Below are positions 8,816 to 18,745 of a stretch of 64,000 nt of DNA, piece by piece. Within the stretch, counting starts at the first letter, position 1. The number at the start of each line of letters is the position of its first letter. The stretch is from Candidatus Zymogenaceae bacterium (GTDB lineage: Bacteria; Desulfobacterota; Zymogenia; Zymogenales; Zymogenaceae): contig JAFGAS010000052.1 in assembly GCA_016933535.1 (NCBI GenBank), positions 88,757-152,756 of the forward strand, written 5' to 3'. Made by a program: the position numbers and the translations under genes. Under the pieces are notes generated by a model, which was given only the letters and a program-made list of their open reading frames with translations, was not told the origin of the DNA and ran no database searches.

Positions 8816-8925
8816 AGAATCGGACCATGGATCGGCCCGGCCGGGCGATCGCGTGTATCGATCGGCGTCGGGGACACAGATCATGATAAAGAGTTGAACG
8901 AATCGATGCAGCACAGGAGTCTTCA

Positions 8926-9543
8926 ATGATGCACAAGAACGTCGTTACCGATTTTTCCGACAGGGCCGTTGAGCCGAGCGTGGACCCAACGGCATACGTA
9001 CACCCCCTTGCCGCCGTCATTGGAAACGCCGTGATCGGAAAGCGGGTCATGGTATCGCCTGCGGCCTCGGTGCGCGGAGACGAGGGCGGGCCCCTGGTCG
9101 TCGACGACGAGGCCAACGTACAGGACGGTGTCATTATCCACGCCCTCGAAACCCAGCACGAGGGGCACGAGATCTTAAAGAATCTCATAGAGCATAACGG
9201 GAAGAGATGCGCCGTCTATGTCGGCAAACGCGTGTCGCTGGCCCACCAGGCCCAGATCCACGGGCCCGCCTATGTGGGCGACGATACCTTTGTCGGGATG
9301 CAGTCCCTCGTCTTTAAATCCACGATCGGAAAGGGGTGCGTTGTGGAGCCGGGGTGCGTTTTGATGGGGGTAACGGTGGGTGACGGCCGCTATGTACCGT
9401 GCGGAACGGTCCTCAACCACCAGTCGGACGCCGATAACCTCCCGGCTATAACCGACGACTATGCCTTCAAGGACCTCAACAAAGGGGTAGTACACGTCAA
9501 TACGGCGCTGGCCGACGGATACAACAAGGCCGGTATAAAATAA
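8926..9543 (+). CDS. Gamma-class carbonic anhydrase (Cam-like)
   Basis: A 205-aa left-handed beta-helix hexapeptide protein closely matching archaeal Cam. The metal-binding histidines are visible: His72 in IIHALE, His107 in SLAHQ and His112 in QIHGP. The catalytic/proton-shuttle glutamates are also present: Glu53 in RGDEGG and Glu75 in HALE. The family interconverts CO2 and bicarbonate in a trimer with Zn or Fe. No export signal is obvious. AGGAG precedes the ATG. Keeping both glutamates favours a true anhydrase over the inactive CamH/YrdA-type relatives. Confidence 0.88.
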   Translation: MMHKNVVTDFSDRAVEPSVDPTAYVHPLAAVIGNAVIGKRVMVSPAASVRGDEGGPLVVDDEANVQDGVIIHALETQHEGHEILKNLIEHNGKRCAVYVGKRVSLAHQAQIHGPAYVGDDTFVGMQSLVFKSTIGKGCVVEPGCVLMGVTVGDGRYVPCGTVLNHQSDADNLPAITDDYAFKDLNKGVVHVNTALADGYNKAGIK

Positions 9544-9581
9544 CGCAGCAGTAACACGAAGATAAAAACGAGCGGAGAAAA

Positions 9582-11870
9582 ATGGAAAAGATATCGATGG
9601 AAGAAGAAACAAAACCGACGATGGAAGCCCCAGTGGTTACGGACGAACAACTCAGGGGAAAGCATATCGTGCTGATCGCCCGGGAGCTTACCATTAAAAC
9701 GGGCCAGGTCCGGGCAACGGCGGACCTGTTGGCCGAGGGCGGCACCGTCCCCTTTATCGCCCGGTATCGAAAAGAGGCCACCGGTTCTCTGGACGAGGTC
9801 GCCGTCACCACTATCCGGGATCGGCTTGAGCAGCTGTTTGAGCTGGACAAGCGCAGGGCCGCGATCCTCGCTTCGCTCATCGAGCGGGGGCTTTTGACCG
9901 ATGAGCTCAAGGACATGATCATGGCGGCCGAAACGATGACGGTGCTGGAAGACATCTATCTTCCCTACCGCCCAAAACGTCGCACCCGCGCCACCATCGC
10001 CAAGGAGAAGGGGCTGGAGCCGCTGGCGCTCTCGATTCTCGCCCAGGACGAAAATCCGCCGCTGGACGTCCAGGCCGAGGCGGCACGATATATCGACGAG
10101 GAGAAGGGGGTGGCTTCGGTCGAGGAGGCGCTGGCCGGCGCCCGGGACATCGTTGCCGAGATGATAAGCGAGCACCAGGACGCCCGGGCCCGGGTCCGCG
10201 ATCTCTTCCTCGAAAAGGGAGATATCACGTCGGCGGCCGCCGAGGGAAAAGAAGCAGAAGGGGCCAAATATAAGGACTACTTCGAGTGGAGTGAGTCGGT
10301 CAAGACCGCGCCGTCTCATCGAATCCTTGCAATGCTGCGCGGGGAAAAGGAAAAATTCCTCAGGCTGGTCGTCGAGCCGCCCGAGGCCGAGGGGATCGGG
10401 ATCGTCACGGCCCTGTTTGTAAAAAACAAGACCCAGGCCGCAGGCGAGGTCAGGATTGCCGTCGAAGACGGCTATAAACGGCTCCTTGCCCCCTCGATCG
10501 AAACCGAGACCAGAAACGCCCTCAAACAACGGGCCGACGGGGATGCGATCAGCGTCTTTGCCGCAAACGTCCGGGAGCTGCTGCTGGCATCGCCGCTGGG
10601 GGGAAAGAGCGTTCTGGCAATAGACCCCGGCTACCGCACCGGCTGCAAGGTCGTGTGCCTCGACAACCAGGGAAAGCTCCTTAAAAACGAGACGATCTAC
10701 CCCCATACGGGCGGACAGCGAGCCGAGGAGGCGGGAAAAATCATCGAGGGCCTCGTGGAGCGGTTCGGCGCCGAGATTATCGCCGTCGGCAACGGGACCG
10801 CCGGCCGGGAGACGGAATCGTTTGTGAAGGGTCTCTCGTTTTCCCGGCAGGTCCCGGTGGTCATCGTCAATGAATCGGGCGCGTCCATCTACTCGGCCTC
10901 CGAGGCGGCCCGGGAGGAATTCCCCGATTATGACGTTACGGTTCGGGGGGCGGTTTCCATCGGGCGGCGGTTGATGGACCCGCTGTCCGAATTGGTCAAG
11001 ATCGACCCGAAATCGATCGGGGTGGGCCAGTACCAGCACGACGTGGACCAGGGGGCCCTCAGAAAGAGCCTCGACGACGTGGTGGAGAGCTGCGTCAATG
11101 GGGTGGGGGTCGATCTCAACACGGCCAGCAAACAGCTGTTGACCTACATCTCGGGATTGGGGCCGAGCCTCGCAAAACGGATCATCGAGTTCAGAAATAC
11201 GAACGGCGCATTCTCGTCCCGAGAAGAGATCAAGAAGGTGGCGGGATTGGGTCCCAAGGCATTCGAGCAGGCGGCGGGATTCTTGAGGATCAGAAACGGA
11301 GATAATCCGCTGGACAAAAGCGCGGTCCATCCGGAGAGCTATTCCATAGTCGACAGGATGGCCGCCGACCTCGGCTGTTCGGTCTCTGAGCTGATGGGTA
11401 ACGAGGACCTGCGGACAAACATCACGCTGGATCGGTACGTCACCGATACCGTGGGGCTGCCGACACTCAGGGACATCATGGCCGAACTGGCCAGGCCCGG
11501 CCGCGACCCGCGGGATAAGTTCGAGCCCTTCTCGTTTGCCGACGGCATAAATACAATGGAGGACTTGGCGGCAGGGATGAAGCTTGCCGGTATCGTCACC
11601 AACGTCACGGCCTTCGGCGCCTTCGTCGATATCGGCGTGCATCAGGACGGGCTGGTACACATCAGCCAGCTGGCCGACCGCTTTGTGAAGGACCCGGCCG
11701 AGGTCGTCAAGGTGCACCAGCGGGTCAGCGTTACGGTCATCGAAGTAGATATCGCCCGCAAGCGGATTTCGCTTTCGATGCGCAGCGACCCGTTCAAGCG
11801 CCCCGATGCTCCCGTACAAAAGGACCGGGACGGACGGGGCAAGAGGTTCGATGATCGGCCGCGCCGCTGA
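9582..11870 (+). CDS. tex: Tex, S1-domain transcription accessory / RNA-binding protein
   Basis: A 762-aa protein with the full Tex architecture. The N-terminal helical region has FIARYRKEATGSLDE near residue 62. A YqgF/RNase H-like domain starts near residue 344 (VLAIDPGYRTGCKV). A helix-hairpin-helix lies near 520 (SGLGPSLAKRIIEFR). A C-terminal S1 domain spans about 660-735 (GAFVDIGVHQDGLVHIS). Tex binds nucleic acid and affects transcription and tolerance in several bacteria. It follows the carbonic anhydrase by 38 bases with a GGAG site, so co-transcription is likely. Confidence 0.95.
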   Translation: MEKISMEEETKPTMEAPVVTDEQLRGKHIVLIARELTIKTGQVRATADLLAEGGTVPFIARYRKEATGSLDEVAVTTIRDRLEQLFELDKRRAAILASLIERGLLTDELKDMIMAAETMTVLEDIYLPYRPKRRTRATIAKEKGLEPLALSILAQDENPPLDVQAEAARYIDEEKGVASVEEALAGARDIVAEMISEHQDARARVRDLFLEKGDITSAAAEGKEAEGAKYKDYFEWSESVKTAPSHRILAMLRGEKEKFLRLVVEPPEAEGIGIVTALFVKNKTQAAGEVRIAVEDGYKRLLAPSIETETRNALKQRADGDAISVFAANVRELLLASPLGGKSVLAIDPGYRTGCKVVCLDNQGKLLKNETIYPHTGGQRAEEAGKIIEGLVERFGAEIIAVGNGTAGRETESFVKGLSFSRQVPVVIVNESGASIYSASEAAREEFPDYDVTVRGAVSIGRRLMDPLSELVKIDPKSIGVGQYQHDVDQGALRKSLDDVVESCVNGVGVDLNTASKQLLTYISGLGPSLAKRIIEFRNTNGAFSSREEIKKVAGLGPKAFEQAAGFLRIRNGDNPLDKSAVHPESYSIVDRMAADLGCSVSELMGNEDLRTNITLDRYVTDTVGLPTLRDIMAELARPGRDPRDKFEPFSFADGINTMEDLAAGMKLAGIVTNVTAFGAFVDIGVHQDGLVHISQLADRFVKDPAEVVKVHQRVSVTVIEVDIARKRISLSMRSDPFKRPDAPVQKDRDGRGKRFDDRPRR

Positions 11871-11973
11871 ATGAAATGATCGAGGAATTTTAAGAAAATA
11901 GTCGGATGCGTTCAGGACGCTTAACAGGGCCCGGCCTTTCAAACCGGATATTTGCCCGGGCCGGTGGATAAAG

Positions 11974-12918
11974 ATGTCCCAATCCAGCCCGGAAATTATC
12001 GACTGGCTCATGACCGGCGCGCGTACCGTCTCCCGGGAGACGGACCAATCGCTGGCGTCATTCAAGAGCCTTATCGACGAGAAGACCGTATCGTTTACCC
12101 TGCCGATCGATCGGGCCGTTGCCGGGGGCTTTTTGGCCGACCGGATCGCGTATGCATTCGCGGCGGGGTACGAGGCCGCCCTCCAAAGGCTCGTACCGAG
12201 ACTGCCCCAAAAAACTATCGTATCGCTGTGCGTGACGGAAAGCGGGGGAGGCCATCCCCGGGCGATCAAGACGCGGCTGGATAAAGACCCCTCGGGTGAG
12301 GGATTTACCCTCACGGGGGAAAAGACCTTTATCACCGCCGCGCTTCAGGCCGAGATCCTGATGGTCGCCGCGTCCACGGGCGCCGATAGCGCCGGAAAGA
12401 ACCGCATCAGGATGGTGCTGGTCAACCGAGGCGAAAAGGGGGTGACGATAACCCCGATGCCCGACCTTCCGTTCGTTCCCGAAATCAGCCACGGGGTCGT
12501 GTCGTTTGCCGGCGTGACGGTCCGGGAGCAAGACGTCCTTGCCGGGGACGGGTACACGGACTACATAAAACCGTTTCGCACCATCGAGGACATACATGTC
12601 GTCGGCGCGGTCATGGGTCACCTCCTGAGGGTCGCGATTACCTTCTCGTGGCCGAAGGAGACCTGCCAGGGGCTGTTGGCCCTGATTGCCGCCGTACGGA
12701 CGCTGGCGGCAGGCGACCCCCGTGACCCGGCGGTACATCTGGCACTGGCCGGCCTCATGACCCTCTTTGACCGGTTCATTACCGACATTGAGCCGCTCTG
12801 GGAAAAGACGGACGCCCCGACGTGCGAGCGCTGGGCGAGAGATCGAAAACTTCTCTCGGTGGCCGAAAAGGCGCGGCAGGCGCGGCTTTCAGGCGCGTGG
12901 AGTCATTATGATTTCTGA
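11974..12918 (+). CDS. Divergent short acyl-CoA dehydrogenase superfamily protein
   Basis: A 314-aa protein, shorter than the ~380-aa norm. The middle FAD-contact region is recognisable: CVTESGGGHPRAI corresponds to the TEPGAGSD block, and FTLTGEKTFIT is the following strand. The C-terminal helix ERWARDRKLLSVAEKARQAR fits the last helices of the fold. The N-terminal alpha domain is shortened and no convincing catalytic Glu could be placed, so it may be a non-dehydrogenase paralogue. It lies about 100 bases after tex. Confidence 0.65.
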   Translation: MSQSSPEIIDWLMTGARTVSRETDQSLASFKSLIDEKTVSFTLPIDRAVAGGFLADRIAYAFAAGYEAALQRLVPRLPQKTIVSLCVTESGGGHPRAIKTRLDKDPSGEGFTLTGEKTFITAALQAEILMVAASTGADSAGKNRIRMVLVNRGEKGVTITPMPDLPFVPEISHGVVSFAGVTVREQDVLAGDGYTDYIKPFRTIEDIHVVGAVMGHLLRVAITFSWPKETCQGLLALIAAVRTLAAGDPRDPAVHLALAGLMTLFDRFITDIEPLWEKTDAPTCERWARDRKLLSVAEKARQARLSGAWSHYDF

Positions 12919-13087
12919 TCAGAAATCCCCCCGGGTACGGTGATATACGGCGCCCTTCGGGATCGGACGGAGATCTCGCGCCGGTACCGCCATGACCGCC
13001 CGGGGTTCGGGCTGTCTTATCTGCGGCCGGCATCGGCTGATACAAGAAGATGACGGGCGGGACCCGATTCTACAACGAACCGGGGGC

Positions 13088-13939
13088 TCAAGACTTCTTT
13101 TTCAACTCCGCCGGCAATGAGTCGGTAATCCCGTGCCGCTTTTTAAACTCCGAAAACCCGTATACCTTTTTCCCCAGATAGGTCATGTCGATCGCACCCG
13201 CCGGGCAGTTGTTGATACACCCGAGACACGAGATACAGCGTTTCGTATCCACGGTAAACGTGCGAAGGTCTATTGCCCCCACGGGACACTTCTTTTCGCA
13301 GATGCCGCACGCGGTACAGGCCGACGCATCGATCGTGTGGCGTCCGGTCATGATCTTGTTGAAGGCGACACTCGGCCTTCCCCGGAGAAAATCGGCCGGG
13401 AAGAACTCCTTTCGATACGAGACGGCCGTACCCTCCCGGGCCCGCCCGAGGACCGCGGCTGCATACCGCCTGACCCGATTGTAGGTCTCTTCGTCGGGAC
13501 GGTGGCTAAACGTGAGGATCCTCCGTTCATTTCCCATAGACCAGGTCGGTGCGAAGGTGGAGACGGCGCCGAAGGTCTCCATGCCCACGGGAAGGCCGCC
13601 CCGCCGCCAGAGGAGCTTCAGGAGGCGTCGGGCGGTATTGCGCTGATTGCCGCCGTCACCGCCGTAAGTGACAAAGGACGCCACCGGAACACCGCCCAGG
13701 CGAGGAGCCGAAGACAGGGCACCGACGACGTTGGAGGGGACGTCCCAGTAGAAGACCGGTACGCCGACCATGATCAAATCGAACGACGGGAGGGCGGCCA
13801 TATTGAAGGTGCGTACGTCGGCCGTGACGGCCCGCAGGCCGGCCGATTCCCAGACCGCAGCAATCAACCGGCCGTAGATCTCCGTCTGTCCCGTCTGGCT
13901 GTAGGTGATTACAAGGGCGCGCCGGGGATCGTGTTTCAT
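13088..13939 (-). CDS. Flavodoxin-fold protein with C-terminal 2[4Fe-4S] ferredoxin domain (EFR1-type)
   Basis: The N-terminal 150 residues form a flavodoxin fold (ALVITYSQTGQTEIYGRL for FMN phosphate binding, VGVPVFYWDVPSN). The C-terminal end carries two ferredoxin motifs, CTACGICEKKCP and CISCLGCINNCP. Such fused proteins move electrons between FMN and Fe-S partners in anaerobes. The ORF-track start adds 52 residues of unlikely sequence; Met at 13939 (MKHDPRRAL), with AAAGGA upstream, fits the flavodoxin start. It is divergent from the methyltransferase gene. Confidence 0.85.
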   Translation of the reverse strand: MKHDPRRALVITYSQTGQTEIYGRLIAAVWESAGLRAVTADVRTFNMAALPSFDLIMVGVPVFYWDVPSNVVGALSSAPRLGGVPVASFVTYGGDGGNQRNTARRLLKLLWRRGGLPVGMETFGAVSTFAPTWSMGNERRILTFSHRPDEETYNRVRRYAAAVLGRAREGTAVSYRKEFFPADFLRGRPSVAFNKIMTGRHTIDASACTACGICEKKCPVGAIDLRTFTVDTKRCISCLGCINNCPAGAIDMTYLGKKVYGFSEFKKRHGITDSLPAELKKKS

Positions 13940-14100
13940 ATCGCATGTTCCTTTATGAAATCTGGGGGAATTTTCATTCTCCGGTTTATGCCCGTCTGTG
14001 AAGGGCCAAAATTTCGATAGGGCACGGCCATCGGTTATGATACTATACAATATGCCGTGATGTTTTATCAAGCCTCTAAAGATCGTGGAAAACACTTTTT

Positions 14101-14655
14101 ATGAAGCCTACGAAAATACCCTGCGACTACCTTGGCCGTGAAGGGAGCCGGCGCGCGGAGATCCTCTTCTCGGCGATCGAGCCGTACCTGAAGGCGTCAA
14201 TGACGTATCTCGACATCGGCTGCGGAACGGCCCCCCTTACCCTTTTCATCGACGAGTTGCTGCCCCCCGCGCGCTACATCGGGATCGACCTGAACAGCGA
14301 GGCGATCGGCGCCTGCAAGAGCGAGTATCCGCATCATACGTGGCTCTGCATCAGGAGCGATGCCTTCGTCATCGAAATACATCATGACGTAGTTATCCAT
14401 ACGGGCATCAACTCCCGGCGCTTCAATGATGCGGAAATTCACGGACGGATCCTCGATACTCCTGATTCGGGCCCGTCGGTGGTCTTGCTCGAATCGGGGG
14501 ATTATCATGACGGGCCCAGCGATACCCATGAAATCTACGAAGAGATCAGGGAACTCTACCGTGATCGGGGATTTTTGCTAAAGCGGGAGGAAGTTCTGGT
14601 GATTTCACACTTCCCTGTCCCGGTTCGCCGGTATGCGGTCTTTATCCGTTCATGA
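14101..14655 (+). CDS. Class I SAM-dependent methyltransferase-like protein
   Basis: A 184-aa protein with the SAM-binding glycine-rich motif LDIGCGTAPLT near residue 39 and an acidic second-strand end (YIGIDLNSEA). The middle part (HHDVVIHTGINSRR) is compatible with the motif IV region of the fold. No substrate-specific domain is present. It is divergently arranged from the flavodoxin-ferredoxin gene. Target could be a small molecule, tRNA or protein. Confidence 0.65.
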   Translation: MKPTKIPCDYLGREGSRRAEILFSAIEPYLKASMTYLDIGCGTAPLTLFIDELLPPARYIGIDLNSEAIGACKSEYPHHTWLCIRSDAFVIEIHHDVVIHTGINSRRFNDAEIHGRILDTPDSGPSVVLLESGDYHDGPSDTHEIYEEIRELYRDRGFLLKREEVLVISHFPVPVRRYAVFIRS

Positions 14656-15118
14656 TCCGGTCTACCCGCGTTTTTATATCCGAACAATCAAGTAAGACTA
14701 TTGTCCCCATATGACGCGATAATGCAATAAAGTAGCCTAACATACCGATAATATTAGTCTATCGGGTTGCTTAAGAAATAAGCAAATCCGTAGAATAGGC
14801 CTGTTTTCAATGAGTTAGTCGTCCGCGGCCATAAGGTTACCCACACGTTATACACAATGGCCGATCTCGGCGTATAAAATATACAAAAAAGACGGTACGC
14901 CGATACGTTACCGCGCGGACGATAGGCCGCGGGGGGGCGGTGATATGATATCGATAGGAAAACCGGCACGGATTCCCGACCGATTGTTTTTGCCGGGTCC
15001 GGGACATACAGAATACCCCCCGGCTTGCGATTTGACTTGAAATATTTCTCAAGCTGCGCTATTTTCGACAATTGGATATTACGAACCGGGAGCCCACTGA
15101 ACGAAAGGAGCATGTCCC
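14656..15118. other. AT-rich intergenic region with GAAATATTTC palindrome
   Basis: A 463-base gap with no supported ORF. Near its right end GAAATATTTC (15039-15048) is a perfect 10-bp palindrome flanked by CTT and TCAAG, about 70 bases before the TPP-enzyme start. It may be an operator for the downstream catabolic genes. No clear promoter spacing was found. Confidence 0.4.
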
Positions 15119-17026
15119 ATGAATCAAGCAGCTTTAACCGCCGACCGAAAGACACGTGCCATGATTATCGCCGCGGCCGGCGGAATCGATGAGGCCGTCA
15201 GGTCGGGAAAACTCGACAGACAGATCGACATCACCCTGTCGGAGGCCATCGTCCTTGGGCTCATCCGTCAGGATGTGCGGCGGTTTGTGGGGATCTTCGG
15301 GCACGGCTCCACGGAGGTGGGGGAAGTGCTGCGCGTCTACGAAGAAGCGGGGGTGGTAAAGAGCTACGCGGTCAGGAGCGAAATCGAGGCGGTCCATGCG
15401 GCCACGGCGCTTCGCTGGGTAACGGGCCAAAAGGCCGCCGTCTTTACCTCTATCGGCCCGGGCGCGATGCACGCGCTGGCGGCCTCCCTTGCCCCCCTGA
15501 GCGACGGGATCGGGCTGTGGCTTTTGCTGGGTGATGAGACCACCGAGGACGAGGGACCCAATATGCAGCAGATCGCTCGACATGAGCAAAACCTCTTCTT
15601 TGGGCTCTTTTCGGCCATGGGAAGCACCTATATGCTGCACACCCCGAGGGCGATCTCGTCGGCGCTGAGGCGCGGGCTCAACACGGTGGATCACCCCTTC
15701 CGGCCCGGGCCATTTTTTCTGCTTATGCCCATGAACACCCAGCCGGTGAAGATTACCTGCTTCAACCTGGATTCGCTTCCCTCCAAGGCCCCGCCGCGTC
15801 AGGGGGCGGCCGCCGAAAACGGCGTCCACGGGGGATCGAATATATATGACCGGGCGGTCGATGCGATCCTTTCGTCTCAACGGGTGGTGGTCAAGGCGGG
15901 GGGTGGAGCGCGCTTGGCCGGAAGAGAACTGGCCCGATTCCTCGAACTGGCCGACGCCGTGGCGGTCACCAGCCCCCTCGTTTCCGGGGTGATCCCGTTT
16001 GACCATCCCCGGAACATGACCGTCGGGGGATCCAAGGGCTCCATCTCCGGCAACTTTGCCATGGAAGAGGCCGACTGCCTGGTTGCCGTCGGGTCCCGGT
16101 TTGTCTGTCAATCGGACTGCTCCCGCACCGGTTATCCGAAGGTCAAGCAAGTCATCAATATCAACGGTGATATCGAGTCGGCCATGCATTACCGGCGGAC
16201 AATTCCATTTGTCGGGGATGCCGCGGCGACCCTGGCCGTTCTCAACGAGCGGCTGGCCAAGGCAATCAAAGAACGTCCGAAGGAGAAGTCCGACTGGTTT
16301 GAGCGGTGCCGGGCAAAGCGTCTGGAGTGGGACGCATTCAGGGAAAAACGATACCAAACCCCGGTCCTCTTTGATCCCGTATGGGAACGCGAGGTGCTGA
16401 CCCAGCCGGCCGTCATCAAGGCCGCCACCGACTGGGCCAGGTCGGGGGATGTGGTGACCTTTTTTGACGCGGGGGACGTGCAGGCCAACGGGTTTCAGAT
16501 ATCCGAGGATGATCGGCTCGGGCGGACCTTCACCGAGACCGGCGCAAGCTACATGGGCTTTGCCGTATCGGCGCTCCTGGCAACGGCGCTTGCGTCCGAA
16601 CCGTTTTACGGCCTTGCCCTTTCGGGCGACGGATCGTTCGTGATGAATCCGCAGATACTCATCGACGGGGTCGAGCACGGCGCCCGCGGCTGTATCGTCG
16701 TCATGGACAACCGACGGATGGGGGCCATCTCCGGCCTGCAGGAGGCCCAGTACTGTACGGCCTATGCCACGGCCGACTCGGTGAGGATCGACTATGCGGC
16801 GTGGGCGCGCTCGATTACCGGGGTGGCGGCTTTATCGGGGATTAATACGATCGAAGACCTGATTTCGGCCCTCAACAAGGCCAGGAAACATGACGGCATC
16901 TCGCTCATCCACGTGCCGGTCTACTGGGGAAGCGATCCGCTGGGGGGGATGGGAGTCTTCGGACGGTGGAACGTGGGCAACTGGTGCGAGGAGACACAGG
17001 ATTTTCGTCACGAGATCGGGTTGTAA
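15119..17026 (+). CDS. Thiamine-pyrophosphate-dependent enzyme (acetolactate synthase/IolD-like)
   Basis: A 635-aa ThDP enzyme. The catalytic Glu candidate lies in VRSEIEAVHAATAL, SIGPGAMHAL matches the Pyr domain, and GDGSFVMNPQ...MDNRRMGAI is the GDG-x(n)-DN cofactor motif near residue 505. Length and the IFGHGST block resemble IolD (trihydroxycyclohexanedione hydrolase), but no other inositol genes are nearby. Neighbours on the same strand are an aldehyde dehydrogenase and an IlvD/Edd dehydratase. That fits decarboxylation or cleavage of a 2-keto acid, an inference from context. Confidence 0.75.
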   Translation: MNQAALTADRKTRAMIIAAAGGIDEAVRSGKLDRQIDITLSEAIVLGLIRQDVRRFVGIFGHGSTEVGEVLRVYEEAGVVKSYAVRSEIEAVHAATALRWVTGQKAAVFTSIGPGAMHALAASLAPLSDGIGLWLLLGDETTEDEGPNMQQIARHEQNLFFGLFSAMGSTYMLHTPRAISSALRRGLNTVDHPFRPGPFFLLMPMNTQPVKITCFNLDSLPSKAPPRQGAAAENGVHGGSNIYDRAVDAILSSQRVVVKAGGGARLAGRELARFLELADAVAVTSPLVSGVIPFDHPRNMTVGGSKGSISGNFAMEEADCLVAVGSRFVCQSDCSRTGYPKVKQVININGDIESAMHYRRTIPFVGDAAATLAVLNERLAKAIKERPKEKSDWFERCRAKRLEWDAFREKRYQTPVLFDPVWEREVLTQPAVIKAATDWARSGDVVTFFDAGDVQANGFQISEDDRLGRTFTETGASYMGFAVSALLATALASEPFYGLALSGDGSFVMNPQILIDGVEHGARGCIVVMDNRRMGAISGLQEAQYCTAYATADSVRIDYAAWARSITGVAALSGINTIEDLISALNKARKHDGISLIHVPVYWGSDPLGGMGVFGRWNVGNWCEETQDFRHEIGL

Positions 17027-17230
17027 CGGGGCGGTTACCCGGACCGAATCGGCATGATTTCTTGCCAGGAGGCTAAGTGGGCGGTGAGTTGACCTTTAGC
17101 CCTTCGTGCCCGAAAAGAGAGGGACTCACCACCAGAACACTAAGGCACGAAGAGACAAACGCCGGCGTCTGACGTTCGAATAGGACGGCGACACGGCATG
17201 GCCATTATAACGTAAATACAGGGAAACACT

Positions 17231-18667
17231 ATGGATAGACCAAACCTGATGTATATAGACGGTCAGTGGGTTGGGGCATCCGACGGCAAGACCACCGACG
17301 TCATAGACCCCGCCAGCGAGCAAGTCGTCGATACGGTCCCCGTGGCGACGGGAACAGACCTTGACCGGGCCCTTGCGGCGGCCGAGATCGGATTTGCGGC
17401 ATGGAGGGAAACGGACGCCTGGACGCGCAGCGCGATCATACGCAGAGTTGCCGAACTCGTCCGGGAGCGGACGGATCGGATCGCCGAGATGCTCACGGAG
17501 GAAGAGGGCAAGCCCACCGCCGAGGCCGTCGGGGAAATACGGGCCGCCGCCGACCAGTTTGACTGGTACGCCGACGAGGCGCGCCGTATCTATGGGCGGG
17601 TTATCGACGGCCACAGCCGGGAGCACCGGCTTCTGGTCATCCGGCAGCCTATCGGGCCGGTGGCGGCGTTTTCTCCCTGGAATTTCCCGGCGCTCCTGTC
17701 GTCCCGCAAGATCGCCCCGGCGCTGGCGGCGGGCTGCTCGGTCATCGTCAAGCCTGCGGTCGAGGCGCCGCGCACGACGCTGTGCCTGGCGCAGGCCTGC
17801 CATGATGCGGGGGTGCCGCCGGGAGTGGTCGGTATGGTCACCGGCAGCTCTTCTTTCATCAGCTCATACCTCATTTCTTCTCCGATCATCCGAAAGGTAA
17901 CGCTGACGGGGTCGGTGCCGGTCGGGATCGATATCCTCAGGGCGTGTGCGGACGGCATCAAGGCCGTCTCGATGGAGCTCGGGGGGCATTCGCCGGTGCT
18001 GGTCTTCCCGGACGCCGACATCCAGAGGGCGGCCCAGCTCTGCGCCCGGGCAAAATATCGAAACAACGGGCAGGTCTGCATTGCGGCAAGCCGCTTTTTC
18101 GTCCACGAGTCGGTTGCCGAACAGTTCACCGATCACTTCGTAAAGGTCACGCGGTCACTGAAGGTGGGTGACGGAAGGAAAGCCGATACCGACGTGGGGC
18201 CGCTGGCAAACGTGCGGCGGCTTGAGACGACCGAACGGCTGGTAGAGGACGCCGTAAAAAAGGGTGCATCGCTGGTGGCGGGGGGGCACCGCGCCGACGG
18301 ATTTGAGCACGGCTATTTCTTTGAGCCGACGGTCCTGGTGGGGGTCGACGGGTCGATGGCCGTCATGACCGAGGAGCCGTTTTGCCCCATCGCTCCCATT
18401 GCGACGTTCGCCGACCTGGACGAGGCCGTGGCCAAGGCAAACGCGACCGAGTTCGGCCTGGCGGGGTACATCTTCACGACAGACACGAAAACGGCGTTTC
18501 TGGCCGCCGAGCGGCTCGACGTGGGGATGGTGGGAGTCAATACCCTGCTTCTGGCGGCAGCCGAGATCCCCTTCGGGGGGGTCAAGAAATCGGGATTCGG
18601 CCGCGAGGGGGGGACCGAATGGGTCGAGTCCTACACGGTGACCAAACATATCAATATCCAACTGTAA
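17231..18667 (+). CDS. NAD(P)-dependent aldehyde dehydrogenase (GabD/ketoglutarate-semialdehyde type)
   Basis: A 478-aa ALDH with all catalytic landmarks: FSPWNFPALL, LTGSVPVG, the general-base Glu in MELGGHSP and the nucleophile Cys in NNGQVCIAASR. The C terminus PFGGVKKSGFGREGG is typical of succinate-semialdehyde and 2-ketoglutarate-semialdehyde dehydrogenases. It sits between the TPP enzyme and the dehydratase, as would be expected if it oxidises an aldehyde made by the TPP enzyme. The start ATG follows AGGGAAACACT. Confidence 0.88.
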   Translation: MDRPNLMYIDGQWVGASDGKTTDVIDPASEQVVDTVPVATGTDLDRALAAAEIGFAAWRETDAWTRSAIIRRVAELVRERTDRIAEMLTEEEGKPTAEAVGEIRAAADQFDWYADEARRIYGRVIDGHSREHRLLVIRQPIGPVAAFSPWNFPALLSSRKIAPALAAGCSVIVKPAVEAPRTTLCLAQACHDAGVPPGVVGMVTGSSSFISSYLISSPIIRKVTLTGSVPVGIDILRACADGIKAVSMELGGHSPVLVFPDADIQRAAQLCARAKYRNNGQVCIAASRFFVHESVAEQFTDHFVKVTRSLKVGDGRKADTDVGPLANVRRLETTERLVEDAVKKGASLVAGGHRADGFEHGYFFEPTVLVGVDGSMAVMTEEPFCPIAPIATFADLDEAVAKANATEFGLAGYIFTTDTKTAFLAAERLDVGMVGVNTLLLAAAEIPFGGVKKSGFGREGGTEWVESYTVTKHINIQL

Positions 18668-18745
18668 CGGGTTCTTGTGCCCCTGGGCCTTCCGTTCGGC
18701 GGACGGGCCGAAGAGGAGCCGGGGGCCGGGAAGGAGTAACCGCCA

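Noticed and set aside
9459-12335. 958-aa minus-strand ORF, longest in the track
   Set aside because: It lies antisense to carbonic anhydrase, tex and the ACAD homologue, has low-complexity Arg/Gly/Asp-rich composition and no family motif. It is a GC-driven shadow of tex.
15134-16678. 514-aa minus-strand ORF
   Set aside because: Antisense shadow of the TPP-dependent enzyme.
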